A stretch of 64,000 nucleotides of DNA from Deminuibacter sp966424055 (GCA_966424055.1 CBJLMB010000035.1:1-64000), one strand, 5' to 3'. Positions 8,948 to 18,092 are shown, counted from the stretch's first letter. Program-made: numbers and translations. Notes: generated from the sequence alone by a model not told the origin.

Positions 8948-9754
8948 TTATTTAACCAGTTCACCGTTTTTATAATAGAATTTTCTAACCAGCTTATCGG
9001 CAAGTGCGGGGAAAAAGCGGTTCATGAACACAGCCTGGCGGCCTGTTCCGGTGAGTACCATGGTGCGCCTGCGCTTTTCAATGGCGTTGACAATATGTAC
9101 TGCACAGTCTTCGGCACTCATCATTTTACCTTCATCCATCAGCGATTCGGCCTGTGGCAGTGCATCTTTATTCAATGCCACATTACGGATATTGGAAGCC
9201 GTAAAACCGGGGCAAACCCACATCACATTCACGCCCCTGTCCATCAGCTCGGTGCGCAATGCTTCCAGCCATCCATTCACGGCAAATTTAGAGGCTGAGT
9301 AGCCGCTGCGGCCCGGTAGTCCGCGGTAACCGGCCACAGAAGAAACCCCTACAATGGTGCCTTTTTGAGCAATGATATAAGGCAGGGCGAACTTGGTACA
9401 GTAAACAGTACCCCAGAAATTGATATCCATCACCCGCCGGAGCGTATCCAGTTCGGCCTCTTCAAACAGGGCACGCATAGAGATGCCGGCATTGTTTATG
9501 AGGATATCAACCGTACCATAGGTTTTTACCACTTCTTTTATAAACATTTCGCAATCATGCTCATTGCTTACATCAGCTGTATGCGCTATGAAAGATTTGC
9601 CCGAATAGAGCTTCTGCAACTGGTATAGTTTATCAAAATTGCGGCCACAGGTTGCCACTTTGGCGCCGCTTTGCAAAAAAATATCGACCAATGCCCTTCC
9701 GATACCTTCAGATCCGCCCGTAATAATCACCACCTTATTTGTAAAATCTCCCAT
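8948..9754 (-). CDS. Short-chain dehydrogenase/reductase
   Basis: A 268-residue classical SDR. The NAD(P) motif is TGGSEGIG near the N-terminus, followed by the NNAG motif (INNAGIS) and the catalytic Ser...Tyr-X3-Lys set (GVSSVAGYRGLPGRSGYSASK). The C-terminal region with VMWVCPGFTASNI is also typical. The arginine in CGRN suggests NADP preference. The open frame runs back to 9952 into the tRNA region, but the ATG at 9754 (MGDFTNKVV) matches the family start and is the credible one. The substrate is not identifiable; the C-terminal basic tail resembles membrane-associated DHRS-type reductases. It lies just upstream of the SAM hydrolase gene. Confidence 0.9.
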   Translation of the reverse strand: MGDFTNKVVIITGGSEGIGRALVDIFLQSGAKVATCGRNFDKLYQLQKLYSGKSFIAHTADVSNEHDCEMFIKEVVKTYGTVDILINNAGISMRALFEEAELDTLRRVMDINFWGTVYCTKFALPYIIAQKGTIVGVSSVAGYRGLPGRSGYSASKFAVNGWLEALRTELMDRGVNVMWVCPGFTASNIRNVALNKDALPQAESLMDEGKMMSAEDCAVHIVNAIEKRRRTMVLTGTGRQAVFMNRFFPALADKLVRKFYYKNGELVK

Positions 9755-9925
9755 AGTGAATAATTGTGAAACAAAAATAGCTACTTCGGCGCGCAGAGCA
9801 GTTGGGTTGGGAAAGAGATTTTTTAAAATTTTTTTCGCTAAAAATTTGGAGCATAACTCATTATTCCTACCTTTGCACTCCCAAAATGACAGAGGCAACC
9901 TGCCGCTATTCATTATCAAGGGAAT

Positions 9926-9998
9926 GATTCCGTAGCTCAGTTGGTAGAGCAATACACTTTTAATGTATGGGTCCTGGGTTCGAGTCCCAGCGGGATCA
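9926..9998 (+). tRNA. tRNA-Lys (anticodon UUU)
   Basis: The full cloverleaf can be drawn. The acceptor GATTCCG pairs with CGGGATC, the D arm begins GCTC with AGTTGGTAGA, the anticodon stem ATACA/TGTAT encloses loop CTTTTAA with anticodon TTT, and the T arm is CTGGG/CCCAG around TTCGAGT. The discriminator is A at 9998 and CCA is not encoded, as is usual in this phylum. Length 73 nt. Confidence 0.97.
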
Positions 9999-10000
9999 CA

Positions 10001-10031
10001 AAATAGCGTCTCAATGACGCTATTTTTGTTT
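10001..10031 (+). terminator. Rho-independent terminator of tRNA-Lys
   Basis: A perfect 10-bp stem, AAATAGCGTC (10001-10010) with GACGCTATTT (10016-10025), encloses a 5-nt loop and is followed by TTGTTT. It starts two bases after the tRNA. Confidence 0.92.
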
Positions 10032-10342
10032 CAAAGGGATAGCGCTTCTGTTTGAAGACATATTTTGGGGGCTGAAAATCAATTCTCCATTGCTTACGCA
10101 AAAGCAAAAATGCAAAGCTTTGACAACATCAGCACTGGTCTCATTACTCACCCAGAATATTTATTCATGCAATATTTCAAATTCCAAACTATGTTTCGGG
10201 CGCGCCCATTCTTTTTTTGCACCATCAACCGCACTTTGCACACATACATTTCCGCAGTTCTTCCAAAATAATCTATCACCAAATTCTAAATAAAGGGATG
10301 CCCTGTAACAAGACAGCCTTCAAAATTTATATAAAAACTGAT
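10032..10342. other. Intergenic, no gene recognised
   Basis: This is 311 bp between the tRNA terminator and the 3' end of the esterase gene. A 68-codon frame from a TTG has no recognisable domain. No repeat of the tRNA 3' end is seen here, so there is no visible attachment site. Confidence 0.5.
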
Positions 10343-11323
10343 TTACGAAAACAATGCTTTCTTTAATGCCAAAGCACCTTGCTGCGAAGAAAATTTAACG
10401 GCTTCAATGTGGTCAAGTGGATTTAATAAACCATAATCATGGATAAAACCGTTGTATGTCTCAATCGTGGTAGGAACTCCAGCTTCGTCCAATTTACGGG
10501 CATAAGCCAAACCTTCATCAAAAAGAATATCGTTTTCTGCCAATTGTACCAATGCCGGCGGAAGTCCTTTCAGTTCTTCCAATGTGGCATTAAACGGTGT
10601 TGCGTAATATTCTTTTCGTTTTTCGGCATCGGGTAAATAGTTGTCCCACATCCATTTCATCAGTGAGGCTGTTAAAAATCTGCCATCTGCATACTTCTGC
10701 CAAGAGCCACGGGTAAAATCCGCATCGGTTACAGGCCATAAAAGCAACTGGAATTTTATTTTTGGGCCACCTTTATCTTTCGCCATCAAACAAAGTACGG
10801 CAGTCATATTTCCGCCTACACTGTTTCCTGCTGCGGCTAAGTTTTTACCATCAACGCCAATTTCAGCACCGTTTTCAGCCACCCATTTTGTTGCGGCATA
10901 AATCTGGTTGATAGCTACCGGATATTTTGCTTCAGGTGATGGTGTATAATCTGTAAAAACAGCAGCGGCTCCGCTGTTTACTACCAAATCTCTTACCAGT
11001 CTTCTGTGGGTTGGGTAATCGCCCAATATCCAGCCGCCACCGTGGGTGAACATAAAAACAGGGAGGTTTTCAGAAGCTGCATTTGCAGGTTTTACAATGT
11101 GGATGTTTACTGTGATACCGTCCTGGGTAATTTCTCTTTCTGTTTCCACAATGTCTGAAAAATCGAACGTTACTGACTTTTGCGCATCAACCAACACCTG
11201 TCTTGCATCCTCTGGCGTCATTGTTTCTAATGGCTTACCTCCACTGTTGTTGAGTGCATTTAGAAATTCTCTGATTTGTCTTAAAATTTGCGGGTCTTTT
11301 TCCGCTGGTAAGAACTGTGCCAT
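10343..11323 (-). CDS. Alpha/beta hydrolase, HSL/Aes-type esterase
   Basis: A 326-residue protein of the hormone-sensitive-lipase family. It has the oxyanion-hole motif HGGGW, the nucleophile elbow GNSVGG in place of the usual GDSAGG, the acid region with QLAENDILFDEG, and a histidine in YNGFIHDYG near the C-terminus. It should hydrolyse short acyl esters. There is no signal peptide, so it is cytosolic. It is the last gene of a same-strand group (epimerase, AraC, DJ-1, esterase) that looks like a small stress or detoxification cluster. The Asp-to-Asn change before the nucleophile Ser is not expected to abolish activity. Confidence 0.9.
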   Translation of the reverse strand: MAQFLPAEKDPQILRQIREFLNALNNSGGKPLETMTPEDARQVLVDAQKSVTFDFSDIVETEREITQDGITVNIHIVKPANAASENLPVFMFTHGGGWILGDYPTHRRLVRDLVVNSGAAAVFTDYTPSPEAKYPVAINQIYAATKWVAENGAEIGVDGKNLAAAGNSVGGNMTAVLCLMAKDKGGPKIKFQLLLWPVTDADFTRGSWQKYADGRFLTASLMKWMWDNYLPDAEKRKEYYATPFNATLEELKGLPPALVQLAENDILFDEGLAYARKLDEAGVPTTIETYNGFIHDYGLLNPLDHIEAVKFSSQQGALALKKALFS

Positions 11324-11378
11324 TGTGTAAATTTTAAATTGTTAATAATGATTTGCATTTTATGTAATATGCGTCTAT

Positions 11379-12065
11379 CTATTTCTCTAATTCTTTTACA
11401 ACCACTTTTGCCATCTCTTTAGAACTGAAAGGATTTTGCCCTGTTATTAAATTCCCATCCACCACTACTTTTGAAGTCATTGGGATAAATGCCTTATCAT
11501 AAATTACACCTCTTTCTTTTAAAGATGCTTCCAAATTAAAAGGAACTTCTCTTTTTCTGCGGGCAATACTTTCTTCAAACCAATCAAAACCCGTTAGCTT
11601 TTTTCCTTTGATTAAATAAGTTCCATCAGACAATTTCACATTTAATAATCCACCTACGCCGTGGCAAATAGCTGCCACCATTTTTCCGCTTTCATATTGA
11701 CGGCTAATGATGGATTGCAAAGTGCTATCTTCCGGGAAGTCATACATCGTCGCGTGTCCGCCAGCCAGGTATACACAATCGAAACTTTCGTCCTGCAGTT
11801 CAGAAAGGCTTTTAGAATGGTTTAACTCATCCATAAAGCCTGGGCTTTCGTAATAGTCTTTTGAAATTTTGTCCAATACCAAAGGTTTCAGACTTTCTGG
11901 GTCTAGGGGAACGGTTCTACCTTTCGGACTTGCTATGGTGATATTCCAGCCTTTTTCTTTGGCTGCGTGGTAAATATGTGTCAGCTCGCCAAGCCATAAG
12001 CCCGTTTTCAGTTTACCGCTTTTGTACATTCCTACGTTGGTTACTATTAACAGGAGTTTTTTCAT
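11379..12065 (-). CDS. DJ-1/PfpI superfamily protein (type 1 glutamine amidotransferase-like)
   Basis: A 228-residue protein with the DJ-1/Hsp31 layout. It opens KKLLLIVTNVG, has an acidic segment with LAGGHATMYDFPED, and carries the nucleophile elbow VAAICHGVGGLL with the conserved Cys-His pair. Family members act as glyoxalase III, deglycase-like or chaperone proteins and often respond to reactive aldehydes or oxidants. The GELTHIYHA region resembles the longer Hsp31-like members. It lies 55 bp upstream of the esterase gene on the same strand. Exact activity is not determinable. Confidence 0.9.
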   Translation of the reverse strand: MKKLLLIVTNVGMYKSGKLKTGLWLGELTHIYHAAKEKGWNITIASPKGRTVPLDPESLKPLVLDKISKDYYESPGFMDELNHSKSLSELQDESFDCVYLAGGHATMYDFPEDSTLQSIISRQYESGKMVAAICHGVGGLLNVKLSDGTYLIKGKKLTGFDWFEESIARRKREVPFNLEASLKERGVIYDKAFIPMTSKVVVDGNLITGQNPFSSKEMAKVVVKELEK

Positions 12066-12302
12066 TTTTAGGGAATTTGGTATTGATGAGCAACAAAATT
12101 CGTTCTAAAAAATAAGGCACCTGTAACACAATCACGGGAGTTTGTAACGGTATCTCTGAAAATGAGCATTAGTTCCTGATATACACTTTCTCCAATGGCA
12201 CCCTGCAACGTTCCTCCCAATGGACTTCTCACGGTCATATACCCGCACAGAACAGGGGGCAAGCAAGTGTTTTTACTAATTCATCAATCTTGTTCTTAGA
12301 TG

Positions 12303-13237
12303 TTAATTAAACGATGCCCTGAAATCTAAAGGAGACACAGTAGTTCTGCTTTTGAACAGACGGTGAAAGGATTGCGGATGCTCAAACCCCAGCTCGCAGG
12401 CAATTTCTGAAACGGATTTATTCGTTGTAGAAAGCAGTTCTTTTGCTTTTTCTATTACCCTGTTTTGTATATGCTGTTGTGTAGTTTGGCCGGTCTGTAC
12501 CCTGAGCATATCACTCAAATAATTGGGGCTTAAATGCAATTCTCCTGCTACATACTGGACAGTAGGAATGCCTTTTGTCAATAATTGTTCACTTTTAAAA
12601 TAATCATCCAGCAGCGTTTCCAATTTAACGAGCAAATCGTTATTGGCTTTTTTCCTTGTCAAAAACTGCCGATTGTAAAAACGGTCGCAATACTTCAAGA
12701 GCAAATCAATATTAGATACCAGTAAATCCTGCGTAAAAGCATCCATATTAGCATCTATTTCACGGGACACGTTTTCTATAATGTCCATCACCGACTTTTC
12801 TTCTTTTTCTGAAAGAAACAGGGCTTCGTTGGTAGCATAAGAAAAATAGCCGTATTCTCTTATGGCTGCGGCCAATGGATAGCTTTGCAGAAAGTCGGGA
12901 TGAACGACCAATACAAAACCTTTTACCCGTTCAGCAATACGTCCTCGAACTGCAACACCTGGTGGGGGGCGATGAAGTACATGATCCCCTCATCAAAATC
13001 ATAATATTGTTGCCCGTATTTGCATTTTCCGCCAGCACAGTCTTTCTTTATGGCAACCACATAGAAATTCGTGGTTATCGCACTTAAGATGGTGTCCGGC
13101 TCCAGCTTCACTTCATCAAAATTGAATACACTGATCAGCGGATTGGATGGTTTACCTAATCCCAGGAACTGATGTAGCGCACTGATAGATGAAACTTTTG
13201 AAGGAGCTTTCATTTGCTGGTTTTCAGATTTATACAT
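12303..13237 (-). pseudogene. AraC-family transcriptional regulator, frameshifted
   Basis: Two consecutive frames together make one normal AraC protein of about 310 residues. The N-terminal part (12923-13237) is a cupin-like sensor region ending ...IAPHQVLQFEDVLLNG-stop. The C-terminal part (12303 to about 12911) continues with VVHPDFLQSYPL and holds the double helix-turn-helix (VQYVAGELHLSPNYLS and VSEIACELGFEHPQSFHRLFK). The join lies around 12915-12925, where the coding strand reads CTGAACGGGTAAAAGG. A second tandem copy of GAAC there would restore one continuous frame (LLNERVKGF), and so would one extra base. It is either a real inactivation or a sequencing error. It sits between the DJ-1 and epimerase genes, which it probably regulated. 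Confidence 0.82.
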
Positions 13238-13253
13238 TGCTAATTTACCGATT

Positions 13254-14192
13254 TTATTGTTGTACTGCTGCTTGATCGTCCTTAATTTGCTCCACCCCCT
13301 GTTTATAGGATGTTACCTTAAATTCAGGGAAACGTTTTCTGAACTTGGTGTCGTCAAACACATTGTCGTGTTCATATCTCGGCAATAGTTCCAGCAGTTC
13401 TTTCACCCCCTTATTAAATCTTGCCCCTATTTTAAAGACGAATTTTGGAACAATGGAATATTTCAGTTCTTTACCATAAATATCAGTAGCCAATGCAATA
13501 AATTGCTTGTATGTTGGGTGACTTTCATCAACAGGCAAATGCCAGGCCTGTCCGAAAGCATCGGGCGTATTACCGATTAGAGCGGTAGCACGGCTTGCAT
13601 CAGGTGTCCATATCAGGCTGCGTTTTTTGCGGTCGCTTAACGGCACTTTCAGTTTTTTATCTTCTTTAATATTATTGAAGATCAGCGTGCTGGTAATGCT
13701 CTGTGTTTTTCCGGGACCATAAAATTCAGGCGCACGGCAAATCACAGCTTCCAACCCACCAGACTGCATCTCTTTCAAAATCATTTCCGCCATTTCACGG
13801 CGAACTTTTCCCTTTCTGCCGATTGGGTCAAAAACAGTATCTTCCGTAAGCACCCTGTCGTCCTGCGGATACATATACGTGTTGTCAAAGAACACCAGTT
13901 TGGCGCCGTTGATTTTGCAGGCTTCAATTACGTTTCTTATAATAAGCGGAAACTGCTGCTCCCATAAATCTGAGCTGATAGGTAAGCCTAAAGTGAAATA
14001 GACAATCCCGCTACCCTTTACGGCTTCAATGGCTTTTTCACGGATAGATAAATCTGCTGGAAAAACCTCATCTGTATCATTTACCTTTTTAGCTTCGCGG
14101 CTCACAATCCTGATGTCGGAAGTAAAATTTCTTTTCAACTCTCTTGCCAATTCTTCGCCTATTTGTCCGTTAGCTCCTAATATCGTTTGCAT
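13254..14192 (-). CDS. NAD(P)-dependent epimerase/dehydratase, extended SDR or NmrA-like
   Basis: The product is 312 residues from the ATG at 14192; an upstream in-frame start exists but MQTILGANGQIG is the natural beginning of the Rossmann fold (GxxGxxG-like GANGQIG). Further features are DLSIREKAIEAVKGSGIVYFTLG, the strand LVFFDNTYMYPQDD with the SDR tyrosine region, and CRAPEFYGPG typical of sugar epimerase-like proteins. It probably reduces or rearranges a small carbonyl substrate with NAD(P). It is the most upstream gene of the AraC/DJ-1/esterase group, 16 bp from the AraC frame, so one transcript is likely. Confidence 0.85.
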   Translation of the reverse strand: MQTILGANGQIGEELARELKRNFTSDIRIVSREAKKVNDTDEVFPADLSIREKAIEAVKGSGIVYFTLGLPISSDLWEQQFPLIIRNVIEACKINGAKLVFFDNTYMYPQDDRVLTEDTVFDPIGRKGKVRREMAEMILKEMQSGGLEAVICRAPEFYGPGKTQSITSTLIFNNIKEDKKLKVPLSDRKKRSLIWTPDASRATALIGNTPDAFGQAWHLPVDESHPTYKQFIALATDIYGKELKYSIVPKFVFKIGARFNKGVKELLELLPRYEHDNVFDDTKFRKRFPEFKVTSYKQGVEQIKDDQAAVQQ

Positions 14193-14572
14193 ATCTTCTG
14201 CAGCTTTTAAATTATAATACAAAGTTCAACAACCCGCCTGAGCGCAGGGTAGCTGAATTAACGAAAGTTGTAACATAATCTCTGTTACATCACCCGTTTC
14301 GACCACTTCATTTTCTTATCCGTGCAGGTGGATATTTCCAGTCAGGCTCACCCCAGGTTGTTGTTTCAATAACTGACTTTTGGTGAAAAATGACAGAAAC
14401 CCATATTCAGCATGACAATTTCTTATTCCCGAATTTTCTATTTCGCCAAAAGGAAGATAATCGCTGGTAATGTGCAGTCATCATAATTGCTAAAGCTGAT
14501 TACAGGAAAACGGGGCCCTATATTTCTTCCTGCATCACTGCATCATCCCAGCTCACGTTGAAAGGGAAAAAA
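14193..14572. other. Intergenic, no gene recognised
   Basis: This is 380 bp containing the promoter side of the epimerase gene and the 3' flank of the glycosidase gene. No open frame, hairpin terminator or repeat stands out. Confidence 0.5.
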
Positions 14573-15616
14573 TTAATTAGCCGGATGGGCCCATCGTTGA
14601 CTGAGAAAGGTCTTGGCAGCGGGTACGAAATTACCGGCAGCATCTACCAATCCGCTGGGACGCCCCTTGCTATCCACCAGTCCGGATCCGTACGAGAAAA
14701 AGAATATAGGCCCCATCGATACGCGCTGATGAAATGCACAAAGCGTATCTACCAGTTCATTCAGTCCCTGAGTTAGTGTCTGGCCTTTTTTGTTGGGAAA
14801 TGCCTGGGGATTAAGAAAACCAAACTCTGTAACCCAAAGGGGCCGGGTACGACCTAACGCCCAAACGTCCTGCCGCAGAATAGCCATAACACCGGTACCT
14901 ACGCCGGAAGGGGATGGATAGATATGTGTACCATAACCATCTACCCTGTTAAGATAGTTGACACCATCGACGTCTTCTAACTGAGCAACGAGTTGGGCGG
15001 GGTTCAAAATTGGGCCTCCGTGGGCCATGCCAAAGGTAATGACCTTTGCCAGGGGATAAAAGGTGCGTAGTACCTGTGCTCCTGTTTGCAGGAAGTTTCC
15101 ATACCCGCGGAGCCAGGTCAATGTCTCGGCGGGAGTAAGCGCGCGGCCATCGGGCGCATCAGCGTTGTAGCAATGGTTGTCATCTTCATTACCGAACTCG
15201 ACCGCGTCTACCGGAAGACCGGCTGTTTTTATTGTTCCGAAAAGTTTGTGCAACCTATCGGCGAATTTTTTTAGGTTGATCTGGCTGAGTCGCTTTTCTT
15301 TCCATCCGCAGCGATTGGTGAAAAGTTCCCCATCATAGTCCTCATCCAGCTGCACGATGTTTATAAGCACATGTAGTCCTTGGTTCTTAGCCTGCTTTAT
15401 CTCCTCTACAAAATGGGTTATGCCGGCTTCGTTCCCTGAGCTTGGTCCGTCCCGGAACCAGGTTGCGCCCAGGGTGTGGATATTTCGCAGGGTTGTTTGC
15501 CATTCACCGGCATGTTGCATGCTCAGCTTAGGGCGGTCTATGCCAAGATCTGTAGCTTGTTGGGCCTCCACCCAGGCAGGAATGAGGATGATTAAGGTTA
15601 GAAGATATGCTTTCAT
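14573..15616 (-). CDS. Secreted clan-A glycoside hydrolase-like protein
   Basis: The product is 347 residues from the ATG at 15616, with a signal peptide ending near VEAQQ. The rest reads as a (beta/alpha)8 barrel. GATWFRDGPSSGNEAG near residue 50 and VLINIVQLDEDYDG resemble early strands, VEFGNEDD places Glu144 as the likely acid/base after strand 4, and LWVTEFGFLNP places Glu264 as the likely nucleophile on strand 7. These two positions match GH5/GH39/GH44-type enzymes, but I cannot assign a family. It probably hydrolyses a glycan in the periplasm or outside the cell. It is monocistronic, and no transport genes are adjacent. Confidence 0.75.
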   Translation of the reverse strand: MKAYLLTLIILIPAWVEAQQATDLGIDRPKLSMQHAGEWQTTLRNIHTLGATWFRDGPSSGNEAGITHFVEEIKQAKNQGLHVLINIVQLDEDYDGELFTNRCGWKEKRLSQINLKKFADRLHKLFGTIKTAGLPVDAVEFGNEDDNHCYNADAPDGRALTPAETLTWLRGYGNFLQTGAQVLRTFYPLAKVITFGMAHGGPILNPAQLVAQLEDVDGVNYLNRVDGYGTHIYPSPSGVGTGVMAILRQDVWALGRTRPLWVTEFGFLNPQAFPNKKGQTLTQGLNELVDTLCAFHQRVSMGPIFFFSYGSGLVDSKGRPSGLVDAAGNFVPAAKTFLSQRWAHPAN

Positions 15617-16088
15617 ATTTAGTTTGTTATTGTAGACCAGCCTGTACAATTACTGAACCGCAATGTAGGAAAGCTGCGCAGTATGGTAATAAGTTGACTA
15701 CATGAAATTACACTTTACATGCAAGTCATTACTTAATATCATACCGCTTTGGTTCGGCTCGCCGACAGAATAAGCAACGGGAAATGAGAGATCCAGGCTT
15801 ACTTTAAATAACCAGCTAAAAAAGAAAAATAAATCTCACTTTCAGGAGATACAAAAACTCATATACTTCTAAAAATTCTCCTTTGGCACACTCATTTAAT
15901 GGTTTAAAATCGCAAGTTATGCTTAGCCAGAGCCTAACAGGTTCTTAACAAAAAAACTTTGGTCAGACGCCCTTACAACAACCCGGTTTTACTACCAGCC
16001 ATTCATTATGGCCAATCATCGAAGACTGTTATAACTATATTAACGCCACACATGCCGGGTGCAACATTCACTGAAAGTTCAGGCAGTT
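15617..16088. other. Intergenic, no gene recognised
   Basis: This is 472 A/T-rich bases between the glycosidase start and the SDR stop. Open frames on the + strand are short and lack protein character. No terminator hairpin was found. Confidence 0.5.
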
Positions 16089-16877
16089 TTACAAGCTCAG
16101 GAACCATTTGGTCGTTTCTATCCTCGAAGCCTCTGGCCCAATCTCAAGACGCCTTGCATAAATCTGCTGTGCTTTTCCACCGGCTGGATAGCGAAGCATA
16201 TCCTTTCCGTCAGTTGCGGCAATAAAAATAACTTCTGCGATATCAACAGGTTCGCCAGACTGCTGTATGCCGCCGATCATCTTCTGTATCACGTTATCAT
16301 ATAAAGGATGTGAAACAACGTCTGCGGATGTAAATAAACCGGTTTTCGTTGCATCGGGCGAAACGGTTTTGACGCCTATGCCAAACATCGACAATTCGAT
16401 AGACAAGCATTCGCTTAAACCTTCCAATGCCCATTTGGTAGCATTGTAGATACTGCTTAAGGGAAAACCTGTAAGCCCTGCCATAGAAGTAGTATTGATA
16501 AACAATCCAGCTTTCTTTTCCCTGAAATAGGGTATGAACGCCTGGATAATTTTTAATGGCCCTAGAAAATTGGTGTTAATTTGTTTTAGTATCTGTTGCC
16601 CGTTAACAGCTTCCACAGGGCCAAACAAGCCATGACCGGCATTATTTAATACAACATCAATATTGCCTAATGAAATTGCCGATTGTACCGTTGACTGAAT
16701 TTGATCATCGTTGGTTACGTCTAAAGGAAGGATAATTACATTTTCCAGTGCAGTCAATTCGGTTTCCTTTTCTGGTGTTCTCATTGTGGCTATCACCTTC
16801 CAGCCTTTAGCTTGAAATAATTTTGCAGTTGCTTTACCAATGCCTGATGAAGCCCCTGTGATAAAGATTGTTTTCAT
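16089..16877 (-). CDS. Short-chain dehydrogenase/reductase under HxlR control
   Basis: A 262-residue classical SDR with cofactor motif TGASSGIG at residues 7-14, MRTPEKETE after strand 2, LPLDVTNDD, VLNNAGHG, and the catalytic Ser...Tyr-X3-Lys (NTTSMAGLTGFPLSSIYNATK). The residues after strand 2 suggest NADP. The ATG at 16877 gives the usual start. It diverges from the HxlR-type regulator gene across a 98-bp space filled with palindromes, the standard layout for a reductase repressed by its neighbour until an electrophile appears. The natural substrate is unknown. Confidence 0.92.
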   Translation of the reverse strand: MKTIFITGASSGIGKATAKLFQAKGWKVIATMRTPEKETELTALENVIILPLDVTNDDQIQSTVQSAISLGNIDVVLNNAGHGLFGPVEAVNGQQILKQINTNFLGPLKIIQAFIPYFREKKAGLFINTTSMAGLTGFPLSSIYNATKWALEGLSECLSIELSMFGIGVKTVSPDATKTGLFTSADVVSHPLYDNVIQKMIGGIQQSGEPVDIAEVIFIAATDGKDMLRYPAGGKAQQIYARRLEIGPEASRIETTKWFLSL

Positions 16878-16895
16878 GTCTCTTAGTTATTTTGT

Positions 16896-16952
16896 AAGTA
16901 TCAAAAGTATGCGCAAAAAGTATACTTTTGATACTTGTATCCTAAAGGATAC
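16896..16952. promoter_or_regulatory. Operator cluster between SDR and HxlR genes
   Basis: AAGTATCAAAAGTAT (16896-16910) and its exact reverse complement ATACTTTTGATACTT (16922-16936) form 15-bp arms 11 bp apart. A third palindrome, GTATCC-TAAA-GGATAC (16937-16952), follows immediately. The half-site GTATC/GATAC repeats through the cluster, as expected for a dimeric winged-helix regulator controlling both divergent promoters. Confidence 0.75.
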
Positions 16953-16975
16953 TTGATTCATTTTTAATACCAATA

Positions 16976-17326
16976 ATGGCACAAAAAGATAAAAAAAGGG
17001 ATTTTAAGGAAAAGATAAAAGCCATACAGGACACCATGTTTGTACTGGGTGGCAAATGGAAGTTACCGATCATACTTTCCATTTATAGAGGCAACAAACG
17101 CTTCAATGATATTGCCGGTTCTATTCCTGGAATTACCAACCGTGTATTGTCTAAAGAGCTAAAGCACCTGGAGCAAAATTTACTGATCAGCAGAACGGTG
17201 ATAAACGATTATCCGGTCAGAATCGAATATGCCATTACCGACTACTGTTTGACTACAGAAGAAGTAGCAGCTCCATTGGAAAAATGGGGTAAAAACCATC
17301 GTAAAAAGCTCCAGGGAAAAGCATAG
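16976..17326 (+). CDS. HxlR-family winged-helix transcriptional regulator
   Basis: A 116-residue protein with the single winged helix-turn-helix of the HxlR family: FVLGGKWKLPIILSIYRGNKRFNDIAGSIPGITNRVLSKELKHLEQNLLI covers the recognition region, followed by the wing VINDYPVRIEYAITDYC and a C-terminal dimerisation helix. Family members often sense aldehydes, quinones or oxidants through cysteines or a ligand pocket. The only cysteine here is near the C-terminus (DYCLT). It probably autoregulates and represses the divergent SDR gene through the palindromes upstream. Confidence 0.93.
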   Translation: MAQKDKKRDFKEKIKAIQDTMFVLGGKWKLPIILSIYRGNKRFNDIAGSIPGITNRVLSKELKHLEQNLLISRTVINDYPVRIEYAITDYCLTTEEVAAPLEKWGKNHRKKLQGKA

Positions 17327-17663
17327 TATCTTTTTCCCTAACCAAGCAAGGTGCACAGTGAAACATATCGCACCGCAACATGATTTCGATCATTCCAATA
17401 CTTTCCATACAGCGTTATTTTTGGAAGGGATAAAGCTAATAGAAGGGGCGGAACAGTACATACACAACAATGGAGTTAAATTCCGCTTAAGTGCAATTCA
17501 GTTCACTTATATTTTTTGCCTACTGTTGCATTGATACAGATCTTTTTTTAATGGCTGTAACGTAATGTTGTTCAAGGTTACCGGTCCGGTTACCATGGTT
17601 TAACATTAATAAGGAAATCCTATTTCATGAAACCTACTAAAAAAGGGCGTTAAAAAGCTCGCT
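17327..17663. other. Intergenic, no gene recognised
   Basis: This is 337 bp between convergent genes (HxlR and EthD). No open frame of note, no clear hairpin terminator, no repeat. Confidence 0.5.
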
Positions 17664-18092
17664 TTATCTTATGACTTCACTCACTGAAATAACAGGAATG
17701 GCATTGGTGTAGTTTACAAAATCTGCACGGATCGCATCCCTGTTTGGAATGATTGCCGCCTGATACTCACCTAAACTTTTTACATAAAATGTTCCAATGG
17801 CCATAAAAGGCATGGGTTGGTTGGGAACACCACTGGCCATTCCTTTTTCAATGGTATATTTAACCAGGTTTGCCCCTAACCAACCCGCCACCATAGGCAT
17901 GTGCTTTGTTTCATAATACTCCATATTGAACGTTTTGCCCTCCGAATAAGGATACATGATGGATACCTTAATCAATCCTTTTTCAGTAATAGTCATGTTG
18001 TTGTTTTTAAATTTCTCAGACGGCTTTTCCTGACTAAATGCAGCAAAACAAATGGTTAAAAGCAAAAATGACAGAATAGGTTTAAGCTTCAT
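17664..18092 (-). CDS. EthD-domain protein with signal peptide
   Basis: A 142-residue protein. Residues 1-21 form a signal peptide (LLLTICFAAFSQ). The mature part is an EthD-type dimeric alpha/beta-barrel domain: LIKVSIMYPYSEGKTFNMEYYETKHMPMV is the hallmark, and AIGTFYVKSLGEYQAAI continues it. EthD proteins are small ferredoxin-like-fold dimers near monooxygenases and ether-degradation genes, with poorly defined activity. Export of an EthD domain is somewhat unusual. A possible internal start at MTITEKG would give a cytosolic form of ordinary EthD length. Confidence 0.85.
   Translation of the reverse strand: MKLKPILSFLLLTICFAAFSQEKPSEKFKNNNMTITEKGLIKVSIMYPYSEGKTFNMEYYETKHMPMVAGWLGANLVKYTIEKGMASGVPNQPMPFMAIGTFYVKSLGEYQAAIIPNRDAIRADFVNYTNAIPVISVSEVIR

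Noticed and set aside
12068..12262. Small protein of 64 codons on the minus strand
   Set aside because: No domain, overlaps the DJ-1 5' region, no start signal; treated as non-coding.
12903..12930. Programmed ribosomal frameshift in the AraC gene
   Set aside because: No slippery heptamer followed by a pseudoknot is visible; loss of a GAAC copy or one base is simpler.
9926..14572. Integrative element at tRNA-Lys
   Set aside because: No integrase, no duplicated tRNA end, and the next genes are ordinary enzymes; kept only as a low-interest comparison point.
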